NCBI GenBank assembly: GCA_903867885.1
Contig: CAIPTD010000055.1
Location: forward strand, 1 to 42,250
DNA from: an uncultured Ferrovum sp.
GTDB lineage: Bacteria; Pseudomonadota; Gammaproteobacteria; Burkholderiales; Ferrovaceae
Length of the DNA stretch: 42,250 nt
Direction of reading: 5' to 3'
The notes beneath the pieces were generated by a model that was not told the origin of the DNA, did no database searches, and worked only from the letters and a program-made list of their open reading frames with translations. This document shows positions 31,605-41,521 of this stretch, one piece after another (position 1 is the stretch's first letter; each line of letters begins with the position of its first letter). Position numbers and translations under genes: made by a program.

Positions 31605-33695
31605 TTGACTTTTTCCTCCTCACCCCTATCAGAAATCGTTGCACCCCGCCCACATAAACGACCCTATACACATCGCTGTATCGATGGAATTCGTGAGGAC
31701 TCCTATCAATGGCTGCGTGATGATTCACGCGAAGACCCTGAAGTACGCACCCATCTTGAAGCAGAAAATGCATATTTTGAAGCGCATCGGGCGCAGTTTA
31801 AGGACTTAGAAGATACCCTGTATCACGAGATGCTAGGGCGCATAGAAGAAGACGATAGCACCCCTCCCTCATGCTGGCATGGGGATTGGTACTATAGCGT
31901 GACGCACAAGGGACAAGCCCACGCAATTGAAATGCGAAAACGAGGCAGCCTCGATGCCCCAGCAGAAGTATTGATCGACCCCAATATTCGCGGGGAGGGC
32001 CTGCCCTTTTACGAAGTGGGAAACTGGACGGTCAGCAGTAATGGCCGCTATCTGGCATGGGCGGAAGATACGGTAGGACGCAGGCAATACACCCTTCGCT
32101 TTCGTGATCTGCTGAAGGGCGAAGATCTTCCCGACACCATCCCTGATTGCGGCAGTAGCATGGCCTTTGCCAGTGACGGCTTAACGCTCCTGTACGTTTT
32201 GAATGAACCCACTACCCTGCGTAGTTATCGCGTGATGCGCCATGTGATTGGTGGGCGGGTTGATCGAGATAAAGTCGTTTACGAAGAGTGTGATGAATCC
32301 TTTTATACGGATGTTCAGCTTTCTACTTCAGAACGCTTCTTGATGATTTGCTTGTCGAGCACGGTCTCGGATGAAGTGCGCGTCCTACCAGCAAATAACC
32401 CACGCAGTCGGCCCAAGGTCATTGCTCCACGCTGCCGAGATATCCATTACGAAGCGGATCACATGGGGCAGTGCTGGGTCATCCGTACCGACTGGCGCGC
32501 CCCGGATGGTCGCCTCATGGCGGTTCCGGAATGGCAAATAGGCTCGCGCGATCACTGGCAAACCCTATTACCTGCAAAGCGCGGACTGATGCTGGAGAGC
32601 TTTGAACTCTTTCGGGATGCCATCGCACTGGAAGAAAGGATCAACGGAACAAGTCGTATCCGCTTACTGGATTGGTCGCTAGAAGAACTGCATCGCATAG
32701 ACCCGCAGGATGAGGCCGGTACCTTAGCGCTGGATTCTAACCCTGACCCCACCAGTCAACGCCTACGCTATAGCTATTCATCGCTGGTTACCCCTGATCA
32801 GATTCGCGAATACGATCTTGCCACGCACACAGATACCTTACTCAAATCTCAGATTCTGCCTTCGGGCTATGAGCGTTCGCAGTATCAAGCCTTACGCTTG
32901 TGGGCACCCGGTCGCGACGGTTCGCAGATCCCGATTACGCTTTTAAGTCGGGCCAATCACCCCAAGGATAGAACCGGGGCGCTGCTCGTGTACGGCTATG
33001 GCGCCTATGGCTATACGATCGACCCCGACTTTAGAATCAGTGCCCTTTCCTTAGCCGATAGAGGCGTAGCCTTTGCAATTCTGCATATTCGCGGCGGCGA
33101 GGATTTAGGTCGGCATTGGTATGACAATGGCCGAATGATGAACAAGGTCAACTCGTTTCATGACTTTATCGATGCCACTGATTGGCTGGTGCAAGAAGGT
33201 TGGGCTGCACCACACAGAGTGTGCGCTGAAGGCGGAAGTGCAGGTGGATTGCTGATGGGCGCGGTAGCCAATTTACGCCCCGATCTCTATCGCGCCATGA
33301 TTTTGCAAGTACCGTTTTTAGATTGTCTGAGCACGATGGAAGATGCTTCGCTTCCACTCACTACCAACGAATACGATGAGTGGGGCAACCCCGAGAAGCC
33401 GCATCACTATCGCTCTATCGCCCGTTGGAGTCCTTACGACAATTTGAAAGCTGCACCGTACCCTCAGATGTTTGCTACCACCGGTTTGCATGACTCACAG
33501 GTGCAATACTGGGAACCCGTGAAATGGATCGCCAAACTACGCGATCTCAAAACTGACCCTTATCCTGCCCTGCTGCATGTCGATCTCACCGCCGGTCACG
33601 GTGGCCCCTCAGGCCGCTATGCCCGCCTGCGCGAAATTGCCACCGATTATGCGTTCGCCTTGCACTGCCTTCAGGCAAACTCATCGTCTAGATAG
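31605..33695 (+). CDS. ptrB: Oligopeptidase B, S9 family serine peptidase
   Basis: The 696-residue protein has an N-terminal seven-bladed propeller (about residues 70-410) and a C-terminal alpha/beta-hydrolase domain. The triad is Ser545 (EGGSAGG), Asp630 (LHDSQVQYWEP) and His665 (GHGG). Oligopeptidase B cuts small peptides after Arg or Lys in the cytoplasm; the YGAYG and RGGEDLGRHWYDNG landmarks are typical. The start is a TTG at 31605, with AAAGG ahead; no in-frame ATG occurs near. A short hairpin follows the stop. Confidence 0.95.
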   Translation: MTFSSSPLSEIVAPRPHKRPYTHRCIDGIREDSYQWLRDDSREDPEVRTHLEAENAYFEAHRAQFKDLEDTLYHEMLGRIEEDDSTPPSCWHGDWYYSVTHKGQAHAIEMRKRGSLDAPAEVLIDPNIRGEGLPFYEVGNWTVSSNGRYLAWAEDTVGRRQYTLRFRDLLKGEDLPDTIPDCGSSMAFASDGLTLLYVLNEPTTLRSYRVMRHVIGGRVDRDKVVYEECDESFYTDVQLSTSERFLMICLSSTVSDEVRVLPANNPRSRPKVIAPRCRDIHYEADHMGQCWVIRTDWRAPDGRLMAVPEWQIGSRDHWQTLLPAKRGLMLESFELFRDAIALEERINGTSRIRLLDWSLEELHRIDPQDEAGTLALDSNPDPTSQRLRYSYSSLVTPDQIREYDLATHTDTLLKSQILPSGYERSQYQALRLWAPGRDGSQIPITLLSRANHPKDRTGALLVYGYGAYGYTIDPDFRISALSLADRGVAFAILHIRGGEDLGRHWYDNGRMMNKVNSFHDFIDATDWLVQEGWAAPHRVCAEGGSAGGLLMGAVANLRPDLYRAMILQVPFLDCLSTMEDASLPLTTNEYDEWGNPEKPHHYRSIARWSPYDNLKAAPYPQMFATTGLHDSQVQYWEPVKWIAKLRDLKTDPYPALLHVDLTAGHGGPSGRYARLREIATDYAFALHCLQANSSSR

Positions 33696-33711
33696 CCCCA
33701 AAAGCTGGGGT
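33695..33711. terminator. Short GC-rich hairpin between convergent genes
   Basis: GCCCCA and TGGGGT pair around AAAGC directly after the oligopeptidase B stop codon, 10 bases from the end of the convergent acyl-CoA dehydrogenase gene. There is no T tract, so termination here would be weak or Rho-assisted. Confidence 0.35.
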
Positions 33712-33721
33712 GCCCTAGGGG

Positions 33722-35590
33722 TCAGAAAGCGTTAGGGGGAAAGTCAATAATAGATTGGCCGCCCTGCGTGAGGGTGGCAAGTAGGCCTTCGTTTTCGGAG
33801 AGGACGTGAAACGCAAAGAAGTGGGCGGTGCGAATCTTGGCTTCAAAGAAGTCGATATCTCCCTCTTTTGCACTGAGGTGTTGGGCTGAGTGTTGCGCCG
33901 CCTTCGCCATCATGACCCCACCCAGCACGTTTCCCGTAAGCTTCAGATAGGGCCACGCACCTGCAAATATCTCGGGGTGACGGGATCGATCAACACTGGT
34001 GGCAACGACCCATTCTGTCGCGCGCTTGAGGGTGTGCACAGCCACCATGGCAGCATTCAATATGACTTTTAGCTCTGAAAACAATTTGAGCGAAGACGCG
34101 TCGCAGGCCTTTAAAGATGCCTCTATTTGGCTGCCTTCCAACTCATGGGCTGCTGACAAATGCGCAGATAACTCTTGTTCTAGCTCTGCAAGCAATGCGA
34201 ACATGGCACGACCTTGATCGCGCATCACTTTGCGTCCAATGAGATCATTACATTGAATACCGGTCGTGCCTTCATAAATTGAGGTAATGCGTGCATCGCG
34301 AAGAAACTGGGCGGCTCCGGTCTCTTCGATATAGCCCATGCCCCCATGTACTTGAATCCCCAGCGAGGCCATATTCACGGCCATCTCGGTATTCCAGGCT
34401 TTGATCACAGGGATGAATACATCCACACGCGTCTGATAGTCAGCGCGCACGCTCGCATCAGGATGATGCGCAGCCAGATCCAAATACAGCGAACCCTGAT
34501 ACGCCATCGCCCGTCCTGCTTCTACGTGAGCGCGCATCGTCAGTAGCATTCGACGCACATCCGGATGCCCAAGGATGGACGAGCGTTGATGAGAGTCTGT
34601 GCCCGTCGGTGTGCCCTGCACGCGCTCGCGTGCGTACTTCAAGGCATGTTGATAGGCGGCCTCGGCCAAGCCTACACCTTCCATCCCCACTGAAAACCGG
34701 GCTGCGTTCATCATGATGAACATGTATTCCAGACCGCGGTTTTCTTCACCCACTAAGTAGCCCATCGCCCCGCCTTGATCCCCGTAGGCCATCACACAGG
34801 TGGGACTGGCATGGATACCCAGTTTATTTTCTAGCGAGACACAGTGCACATCGTTTCTTGCCCCAAGACTTCCATCCTCATTCACCAAAAATTTCGGTAC
34901 AAGAAAGAGCGATATGCCTTTGATGCCTGCGGGTGCACCAGGCGTGCGTGCAAGAACTAAATGAATAATATTGGAAGTAAAATCCTGCTCGCCATAAGTA
35001 ATGTAAATCTTCTGACCATGCAGCAGATAATGATCACCGTTTGGAATGGCTTTGGTGCGCAGTGCAGCCAAATCCGAACCTGCCTGCGGTTCGGTTAAGT
35101 TCATGGTGCCAGCCCATTCTCCGCTGACCATGCGAGGCAGGTATTGCTGTTTGAGCGCCTCTGATCCAGCAATATGAATAGCCTCAATCGCCCCTTGGGT
35201 GAGCAGCGGGCACAGCGTGAAGGCCACATTACTGCCATGCCACATCTCACTGACTGGAGTGCCAATTGCGCGCGGCAAACCCTGGCCTTCAAACTCTTGA
35301 GGGGTAGCGATGCTGTTCCAACCCGCTTCAACAAATTGCTGATAGGCCTCTTTAAATCCCGGGGGAGTGGTCACACTGCCATCATCAGATCGTATCGAAC
35401 CGATACGATCTCCGATTGCATTGAGGGGTGAAAGCACCCCTTCAGCAAAACGAGCCGCTTCATCTAGGATTTGATCCAACAGGTCGGGCGTGATCTCTGC
35501 CCACTGTGGTAATTCGGCTAAACGTTTCAGGCCCACCAACTCGTGAACCAGAAAGCGCATCTCCTTTAACGGAGCGCGATAGGCACTCAT
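33722..35590 (-). CDS. Acyl-CoA dehydrogenase (FadE/DmdC-like, long form)
   Basis: The 622-residue protein has the standard three-part acyl-CoA dehydrogenase core (MNLTEPQAGSDL as flavin-binding region, RFSVGMEGVGLAEAAYQHAL, and the catalytic-base loop TSIYEGTTGIQ, with Glu) preceded by an extra N-terminal helical domain and followed by a C-terminal extension of about 130 residues. This long form includes 3-methylmercaptopropionyl-CoA dehydrogenase (DmdC) and related fatty acyl enzymes; the true substrate cannot be told from the sequence. The gene lies 52 bases downstream of etfA, so its electrons probably enter the neighbouring ETF. Confidence 0.92.
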   Translation of the reverse strand: MSAYRAPLKEMRFLVHELVGLKRLAELPQWAEITPDLLDQILDEAARFAEGVLSPLNAIGDRIGSIRSDDGSVTTPPGFKEAYQQFVEAGWNSIATPQEFEGQGLPRAIGTPVSEMWHGSNVAFTLCPLLTQGAIEAIHIAGSEALKQQYLPRMVSGEWAGTMNLTEPQAGSDLAALRTKAIPNGDHYLLHGQKIYITYGEQDFTSNIIHLVLARTPGAPAGIKGISLFLVPKFLVNEDGSLGARNDVHCVSLENKLGIHASPTCVMAYGDQGGAMGYLVGEENRGLEYMFIMMNAARFSVGMEGVGLAEAAYQHALKYARERVQGTPTGTDSHQRSSILGHPDVRRMLLTMRAHVEAGRAMAYQGSLYLDLAAHHPDASVRADYQTRVDVFIPVIKAWNTEMAVNMASLGIQVHGGMGYIEETGAAQFLRDARITSIYEGTTGIQCNDLIGRKVMRDQGRAMFALLAELEQELSAHLSAAHELEGSQIEASLKACDASSLKLFSELKVILNAAMVAVHTLKRATEWVVATSVDRSRHPEIFAGAWPYLKLTGNVLGGVMMAKAAQHSAQHLSAKEGDIDFFEAKIRTAHFFAFHVLSENEGLLATLTQGGQSIIDFPPNAF

Positions 35591-35642
35591 CCTAGAGATT
35601 CATCATCGCGGGGCCACATTCACACTTATAAAGCAGCACCCA

Positions 35643-36572
35643 TCAGAGCGCGGCCGTGAGCTCCGGTATGGCTTGGAAGAGATCTGCGACCAGACCGTAA
35701 TCCGCCACCTGGAATATAGGTGCATCAGGGTCTTTGTTGATCGCCACAATCACTTTGCTGTCTTTCATGCCGGCCAAATGCTGCACAGCTCCTGAGATTC
35801 CAACTGCAATATACAACTCCGGCGCGACAATCTTGCCGGTCTGCCCCACTTGATAGTCATTGGGAACATAGCCCGCATCGACTGCCGCACGTGAGGCGCC
35901 AATAGCGGCACCCAACTTATCCGCCAAGGCTTCGAGCATCTGAAAGTTTTCACCACTCTGTAGGCCGCGTCCACCCGATATCACCACACGTGCCCCTGCT
36001 AGCTCAGGACGATCAGAACTCGCCAAGTCGCGAGATTTAAATTGAGATAAGCGCACAGCAGCGCATGCTTCAATTTTCACAACGCTAGCATTTCCCCCTT
36101 GAGCAGCGGTAGCTTCAAACGAAGTGGGGCGCACACTCAATACCTTCTTGGTTTCAAGTGTTTGAACCTTAGCCAAAGCATTACCTGCATAGATCGGCCG
36201 CACAAAGGTATCGTTAGACTCAATCGCCAAAATATCCGTGATCGGTGCGATATCCAGTAAGGCTGCCACACGCGGCAAAAGGTTTCTGCCAAACACTGTA
36301 GCGGGTGCGATGAGGGTCGTGAAGTCTGTGGCGAGCTTTTGAATCAGTACTGCCATCTCTTCAGCCAATTGTTCGGCATAATGCGGCGCATCGGCATGCA
36401 GGACTTGATGTACGCCCACCACTAGCGAAGCCTCTTGCGCGGCCATGTCCGCTCCATAACCCGCAACCAATACACTGACAGGTTCACCCAATTGAAGGGC
36501 AGCAGCGATCGTATTGAGCGTACTGGCGCGTAAGGTAAGATTGGAGTGTTCTGCAATAACTAAAGTCGTCAT
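35643..36572 (-). CDS. etfA: Electron transfer flavoprotein alpha subunit
   Basis: A 309-residue ETF subunit with an N-terminal alpha/beta domain and the C-terminal FAD domain: [35 protein letters not shown] (about 226-245), and the final [20 protein letters not shown]. With EtfB it forms a soluble one- or two-electron shuttle from acyl-CoA dehydrogenases to ETF:quinone oxidoreductase. Its ATG overlaps the etfB stop by one base. Confidence 0.97.
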   Translation of the reverse strand: MTTLVIAEHSNLTLRASTLNTIAAALQLGEPVSVLVAGYGADMAAQEASLVVGVHQVLHADAPHYAEQLAEEMAVLIQKLATDFTTLIAPATVFGRNLLPRVAALLDIAPITDILAIESNDTFVRPIYAGNALAKVQTLETKKVLSVRPTSFEATAAQGGNASVVKIEACAAVRLSQFKSRDLASSDRPELAGARVVISGGRGLQSGENFQMLEALADKLGAAIGASRAAVDAGYVPNDYQVGQTGKIVAPELYIAVGISGAVQHLAGMKDSKVIVAINKDPDAPIFQVADYGLVADLFQAIPELTAAL

Positions 36573-37321
36573 TAGATCACCCTCGCTTCGTTACGTAGTT
36601 TTTCAACCAGCTCAGTGACGCTATTCACTACGATGCCGGGTTTTCTGACAGGCGGATCAGAGACCAGCAAAGTTTTAAGTCGCGGGCTAGGATCGACACC
36701 CAGATCAGCCGGCAACAGGGACTCAATGGTTTTTTTCTTGGCCTTCATGATATTGGGCAAAGTGGCATAGCGCGGGGTGTTCAATCGCAAATCTGCGGTG
36801 ACAATCACAGGCAAAGAGGCCTCTAAGGTTTCTAAGCCCCCATCAATTTCTCGCGTCACCGTGGCATGATCGCCGGCAATTTCTAATTTGAAGGCATTGG
36901 TGGCTTGCGCCCACCCCAATAAAGCGGCCAACATTTGGCCCGTTTGATTGGCATCATCATCAATCGCTTGCTTACCTAACAATACCAGGCGTGGTTGTTC
37001 TTTTTGCACGAAGGCTTTTAAGCATGTTGCAACCGCAAGGGGCTGCAACTCAACATCCGTCTCAATCAACACTACGCGATCAGCACCCACCGCCAGCGCA
37101 GTGCGTAAAACATCCTGGCAAGCCTGTGTTCCCAGAGTAACCGCAATCACTTCAGAAACTATCCCCGCCTCTTTCAGGCGAACAGCCTCTTCTAAGGCGA
37201 TCTCATCAAAGGGGTTCATCGACATTTTGACATTGGCGGTTTCAACCCCAGTGCCATCTGTCTTCACACGAATCTTGACGTTGTAATCTATTACGCGTTT
37301 CAGCGCGACGACGACTTTCAT
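36572..37321 (-). CDS. etfB: Electron transfer flavoprotein beta subunit
   Basis: The 249-residue protein starts [20 protein letters not shown] and shows the ETF-beta pattern [35 protein letters not shown], and [24 protein letters not shown], with the AMP-binding site. A good ribosome-binding site (CAGGAGCAGCA) precedes the ATG. The 138-base gap upstream has an AT-rich stretch that could hold a promoter (TTGAGG and GAATAG, 17 apart, weak) and a hairpin that may end the preceding transcript. Confidence 0.97.
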   Translation of the reverse strand: MKVVVALKRVIDYNVKIRVKTDGTGVETANVKMSMNPFDEIALEEAVRLKEAGIVSEVIAVTLGTQACQDVLRTALAVGADRVVLIETDVELQPLAVATCLKAFVQKEQPRLVLLGKQAIDDDANQTGQMLAALLGWAQATNAFKLEIAGDHATVTREIDGGLETLEASLPVIVTADLRLNTPRYATLPNIMKAKKKTIESLLPADLGVDPSPRLKTLLVSDPPVRKPGIVVNSVTELVEKLRNEARVI

Positions 37322-37400
37322 TGCTGCTCCTGAACACCTATTCGCTAACCTTTTATTTTACCTCAAAGTAGGCCGCTCATTCAGCTACTGATGCTTGTTT

Positions 37401-37432
37401 TAAAAGGAGATGAGGCGGCCATCAGCCATCTC
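37401..37432 (-). terminator. Candidate terminator after the alpha/beta hydrolase gene
   Basis: On the minus strand GAGATG pairs with CATCTC around a loop of about 14 bases, followed by CCTTTTAAAA. The stem is short and the T run only four bases long, so it would be a weak intrinsic terminator between the hydrolase gene and etfB. Confidence 0.4.
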
Positions 37433-37459
37433 AACGCGGCCTTATACTGGCTTTAGCAG

Positions 37460-38329
37460 CTAGGCATGCTCCGCCAAAAACTGCTGGATGGCGGCAATTT
37501 GATCGGCTTGCTGCAAAGAAGGGGCATGACCGCAGCCTTCAAAGGTCATTGCACGTGCATCGCTGCGCGTGCTCAACATCCGCTTGAGGGTATCTTCAGT
37601 CAATAAGTTAGAGGCCGCGCCGCGCAGCACCAAGGTGGGTACTTTTCCCGCAGTCCAAATTGCAGACATATCTCTGTCTTCAATGGGCTTGAGAAATACC
37701 TTCGCAATGGCGGGATCGTAGCGCAGAAACCATTCTCCGCTGGCAGCTTGATAGGCCGAATGTTTGGCCATTTCCATCCAATGCCCATCCGGAACCGGAC
37801 CAAAAGCAGCATGGATCACGGCCAGATACCGCCCTACTTTTTCTAAGCTATCAAACGCTGCGGCCTTCCCCACATATTCCGCTAAGCCACGCAATGCATC
37901 ACCAGGAATGAAAGAACCAATATCGTTCATCACCAAACTGCGAAAAGGATGATTGGGCATGGCTGCCATCATCATTCCCATTAAGCCCCCCATCGAGGTA
38001 CCCACCCAATGCACACGTTCTACATTAAGTCTGGCCAATAACAGCGAGGCATCAACCACATATCTGGGATAGTTATATTCATCTGGGTGATCAAGCCGGT
38101 CGCTTAAGCCCCTGCCCACCACATCCATGCAGACAACGCGATAACGCGGAGCCAATGCGCGGGCTAGGGTGTCGAAATCACGGCTATTGCGGGTGAGACC
38201 ATGCACACAGACCACCACATCAGGATTGTGTTCATCGCCCCACTCTAAATAGGCAATACGCTTCCAACCCGTGAAGCTCGTTGCTAATAAATACTGTTGG
38301 CGGGGTTCTTGTTCAGTTGATTGAGACAT
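37460..38329 (-). CDS. Alpha/beta hydrolase
   Basis: From ATG 38329 the product is 289 residues. It shows the fold landmarks CVHGLTRNSRDFDTLA (oxyanion region), the nucleophile elbow GTSMGG with Ser112, and a late His268 in EGCGHAPSL. At the strand-7 position where the acid residue is expected after VLRG, the sequence is RGAASNLLTED, with Asn241 in place of the usual Asp; a neighbouring acid might substitute. Substrate unknown; esterase or hydrolase of small acyl compounds is likely. The frame extends to 38428, but that part overlaps the next gene and lacks similarity to the fold. Confidence 0.85.
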   Translation of the reverse strand: MSQSTEQEPRQQYLLATSFTGWKRIAYLEWGDEHNPDVVVCVHGLTRNSRDFDTLARALAPRYRVVCMDVVGRGLSDRLDHPDEYNYPRYVVDASLLLARLNVERVHWVGTSMGGLMGMMMAAMPNHPFRSLVMNDIGSFIPGDALRGLAEYVGKAAAFDSLEKVGRYLAVIHAAFGPVPDGHWMEMAKHSAYQAASGEWFLRYDPAIAKVFLKPIEDRDMSAIWTAGKVPTLVLRGAASNLLTEDTLKRMLSTRSDARAMTFEGCGHAPSLQQADQIAAIQQFLAEHA

Positions 38330-38345
38330 GATGATTTTCCAGTCA

Positions 38346-38948
38346 TTAGGGGCGCGGGTCTGTATGACGCACGCGTAAAATTTTATGCGGCATGACCAGT
38401 ATATCGACGGGAACGTCATGCGGTTCATGGGGAACTTGATCTACCAACTGCTCAGAAAAAAAGGCAGAAACACGCGGGGCGACCAGCTTATGGTCAGACA
38501 GCAGGCGATCATAAAACCCTGCGCCATACCCCATGCGATTCCCATAAAGATCAAATGCCACCCCAGGCACCAAAACAAAATCCAGCTTGGCAGGTTCAAT
38601 TTCTGGGCAGGATGAAGGATCTGGTTCACGCAGGCCCCAAACTCCCGAGACAAGATCCTGCTCTAAGGATTGTATCTGGCGTATTTCGAGTCTGTTTTCT
38701 GCTTTCAGGATGCGGGGCAAGACCACCACTTTTTCCATGGACAATGCAGCCTCTACGAGAGGGGTGGGGTTAAATTCTGTTTTGATGCCCAAATACAAAA
38801 GTACAGTCTTGGCTTTTTTCCATTCCGGCAATGAAGAAATGTTCACCAAGAGATCTACCGTGTGGGCTTGATGCGTATCCTGGCTGATGGCATCTCGCTG
38901 AGCCAGAATCTCCTGACGTAGACTATTTTTTGAAGTCGACATATTCAT
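38346..38948 (-). CDS. ygfA: 5-formyltetrahydrofolate cyclo-ligase
   Basis: A 200-residue enzyme that uses ATP to close 5-formyltetrahydrofolate to 5,10-methenyltetrahydrofolate. Seen are the N-terminal basic part KNSLRQEILAQRDAIS, the substrate strand LYLGIKTEFNP, PGVAFDLYGNRMGYGAGFYDRLL (quoted as GVAFD and GYGAGFYDR), which is the ATP loop, and the C-terminal VPHEPHDVPVDILV. It begins 14 bases after zapE. The 6S RNA gene often found before ygfA has no room here. Confidence 0.94.
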   Translation of the reverse strand: MNMSTSKNSLRQEILAQRDAISQDTHQAHTVDLLVNISSLPEWKKAKTVLLYLGIKTEFNPTPLVEAALSMEKVVVLPRILKAENRLEIRQIQSLEQDLVSGVWGLREPDPSSCPEIEPAKLDFVLVPGVAFDLYGNRMGYGAGFYDRLLSDHKLVAPRVSAFFSEQLVDQVPHEPHDVPVDILVMPHKILRVRHTDPRP

Positions 38949-38962
38949 TCTCTCAAGACCAA

Positions 38963-40072
38963 TCAGCTATTGCTTGATTGGGTAGCTTGCCTCCAAGTGA
39001 CCGATTGCATTTCTTCTAATCTACTCACGGTGCGCACAAATTCTCCGCTTAAAGTGCCCTGAGGATACAGCGCGTCAAGCGCTGCTTCGGCAGATAAGGC
39101 GATCGGAACATGGTGATCGTAAAAAATATCGACTAGCCAAGTAAAGCGTCGCGCTTCAGCCGCTTGATCGGGGCCCATTCTGGGCACACCTGAGAGCATG
39201 AGTAATTGATAGCGTTCTGCCAGATACAGATAATCCATCTGCGATCTGGGCCCTCCGCAGAGGGTTGCAAAATCAAACCACACCACCTCATCAGTGCAAG
39301 CCTTGACGGGCAACACTCTGCCTAAAATAGACAGCTCAGAAGAAACGGGACTGGCACCTGTCGAATGTTGATAAACAAGCGAGAGCCCCTGTTCTGCTGC
39401 TTCATCGAGCGGCATAAAAAACACCCGCTCTTGATCGAGCGAACGCATGCGGTGGTCAATGCCGCCATCGACACAAAGCACATCCAGGTTTTTTTCCAGC
39501 AAAGCAATCGCAGGTAGAAAACGCTCGCGCTGCAAACCATCAGGATACAGACGACTAGGGGGGTAATTACTGGTCAGCACCAAGACCACACCCAAAGAAA
39601 ACAGTTGCTCGAGTAATCGTCCCAAAATCATCGCGTCGGCGATATCGCTGACATGAAACTCATCGAAGCACAGCACACGTGTTGACCTTGCTAAATCTTG
39701 CGCTACCGCCACTAAGGGGTCGGCTGTATGAGAGTGAGCATAGTGATTCAGCGCTGCATGCACCTCACGCATAAAAGGATGGAAGTGCATCCTTCTTTTT
39801 CTTGTATAGGGAAGCCCAGCAAAGAACGCATCCATCAATGCGCTTTTACCGCGCCCTACCCCACCATGCAAATAAAGACCTCGTGGAGGAAGATGGCGCT
39901 GCGGTGCAAACGCTCTAGATAGAAGTCCACGAGGACGTTGCTTGAACGTAATCAGTGCCTGATGCAGGGCTTGCAAATACTCTACCGCACTGGCTTGGGC
40001 AGGATCAGGCTCAAAGCCCTCCCGTTGACTAAACTCCGCATACCAGTGCGCGGGCCCCTTTGAATCAATCAC
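38963..40072 (-). CDS. zapE: Cell division protein ZapE (AFG1-family ATPase)
   Basis: The 369-residue AFG1/ZapE ATPase has Walker A GGVGRGKS (70-77), Walker [11 protein letters not shown] (about 133-142), a sensor strand [17 protein letters not shown], and the family-typical C-terminal [15 protein letters not shown]. ZapE interacts with FtsZ under oxygen limitation and stress in Escherichia coli; a role in membrane protein turnover is known for the mitochondrial relative. Its start overlaps the lpd end by 4 bases, as in other betaproteobacteria. Confidence 0.95.
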   Translation of the reverse strand: MIDSKGPAHWYAEFSQREGFEPDPAQASAVEYLQALHQALITFKQRPRGLLSRAFAPQRHLPPRGLYLHGGVGRGKSALMDAFFAGLPYTRKRRMHFHPFMREVHAALNHYAHSHTADPLVAVAQDLARSTRVLCFDEFHVSDIADAMILGRLLEQLFSLGVVLVLTSNYPPSRLYPDGLQRERFLPAIALLEKNLDVLCVDGGIDHRMRSLDQERVFFMPLDEAAEQGLSLVYQHSTGASPVSSELSILGRVLPVKACTDEVVWFDFATLCGGPRSQMDYLYLAERYQLLMLSGVPRMGPDQAAEARRFTWLVDIFYDHHVPIALSAEAALDALYPQGTLSGEFVRTVSRLEEMQSVTWRQATQSSNS

Positions 40073-41496
40073 ATGTTTAAGGCGCGACCATCCACAGCCA
40101 AGGCAGCCTCATGGAGGACTTCACCCAGCGAAGGATGGGCATGCACAATACGCGCAATATCTTCACTGCTTGCCGAGAACTCCATTGCCACCACGGCCTC
40201 TGCAATGAGTTCAGATGCAAAAGGGCCAACGATGTGCACACCCAAAATGCGATCGGTGACGGCATCTGCCAAGATTTTCACGAAGCCTGATGTTTCACCC
40301 AAGCTCTTCGCACGACCATTCGCTGCAAAGGGAAAACTCCCCACGCGGTACTTCACCCCAGCTGCTTTCAATGCCTGCTCGGTTTGCCCCACCCAAGACA
40401 CCTCAGGGGCGGTGTAGATCACCCAAGGAATGTGGTTGAAGTCGATATGAGGCTGTTGGCCGGCGATACGCTCTGCAACGGCCACGCCCTCTTCCTCGGC
40501 CTTATGCGCCAGCATGGGGCCACGCACACAATCACCCACCGCCCAGATGCCGGGCACTGTCGTCGCGCAGTGACCATCTACGGGAACGAAACCACGCTCA
40601 TCCGTTGCAAGCCCTACCTGATCGAGCTGCAGTCCTGTCGTGAAAGGTGCGCGCCCTACCGCAACGATTAATTTATCCACTTCGATGGAGAGCGCTTGGC
40701 CAGCCTGTTCATAGCCAACGGTCAATCCTTTCTTGGTTTTCTGAACAGAAGTGACCTTAGCACCCAGTTCGATGCGCATGCCCTGATCTTTGGTCAGAAT
40801 TTTATGGGCTTCTTTAGCCAGGCCTTCATCAGCCGCCATGAGGAAGCCTTCCATCGCTTCAAGCAAGGTGACTTCAGAACCCAAGCGACGCCACACACTG
40901 CCCATCTCAAGACCAATCACACCTGCACCGATCACCCCCAAGCGTTTAGGAATTTCAGTCAACGCCAATGCACCCGCATTATCGAGTACATCAATATTGT
41001 CGACAGGGGCAGAGGGAATCGCACGTGGCACAGAACCCGTCGCAATGATCACGTTTTTAGCTGACACTGCTGTGATTTTGTCGCCGTCCACCGCTTCGAG
41101 CATAGTCAAATCACCCTTTCGTCCAGTGAATCTTCCCACCCCATGAATAGAGGTCACTTTATTCTTTTTGAACAAGTAGGCTACACCTGAGGTGAGCTGA
41201 TCCACGATCTTGTCTTTGCGTTTTTGCATGGTGGGCACATCCATCGCCACCGATCCCAGTTGTATGCCATGCTCAGCGAATTGATGCGAAGCACGCTCAA
41301 AGTTTTCTGACGACTCCAGCAAAGCTTTAGAAGGAATACAGCCCACATTCAAGCAGGTTCCACCCAAACTAGGCTTACCCTTGGCATTCTTCCATGCATC
41401 AATACAGGCCACAGACATCCCTAACTGAGCAGCACGCACCGCTGCGATATAGCCGCCAGGTCCACCACCCACCACCACTACGTCAAAGGTATCCAT
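40069..41496 (-). CDS. lpdA: Dihydrolipoamide dehydrogenase (E3)
   Basis: The 475-residue flavoprotein has the FAD fold [20 protein letters not shown], the redox disulfide Cys48/Cys53 in [13 protein letters not shown], a second nucleotide fold [13 protein letters not shown] for NAD, and the C-terminal His-Glu pair in [14 protein letters not shown]. It reoxidises the lipoyl groups of the E2 subunit. Placed 25 bases after odhB, it is the E3 of the 2-oxoglutarate dehydrogenase complex. ATG 41496 is chosen, with AAGAGAG ahead; an extension to 41574 overlaps the E2 gene and lacks family similarity. Confidence 0.97.
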   Translation of the reverse strand: MDTFDVVVVGGGPGGYIAAVRAAQLGMSVACIDAWKNAKGKPSLGGTCLNVGCIPSKALLESSENFERASHQFAEHGIQLGSVAMDVPTMQKRKDKIVDQLTSGVAYLFKKNKVTSIHGVGRFTGRKGDLTMLEAVDGDKITAVSAKNVIIATGSVPRAIPSAPVDNIDVLDNAGALALTEIPKRLGVIGAGVIGLEMGSVWRRLGSEVTLLEAMEGFLMAADEGLAKEAHKILTKDQGMRIELGAKVTSVQKTKKGLTVGYEQAGQALSIEVDKLIVAVGRAPFTTGLQLDQVGLATDERGFVPVDGHCATTVPGIWAVGDCVRGPMLAHKAEEEGVAVAERIAGQQPHIDFNHIPWVIYTAPEVSWVGQTEQALKAAGVKYRVGSFPFAANGRAKSLGETSGFVKILADAVTDRILGVHIVGPFASELIAEAVVAMEFSASSEDIARIVHAHPSLGEVLHEAALAVDGRALNM

Positions 41497-41521
41497 CGTG
41501 TTCTCTCTTATCCGCTCAGGC

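Noticed and set aside
38949-38962. 6S RNA gene, often found next to ygfA
   Set aside because: Only 14 bases separate ygfA from zapE, so there is no room.
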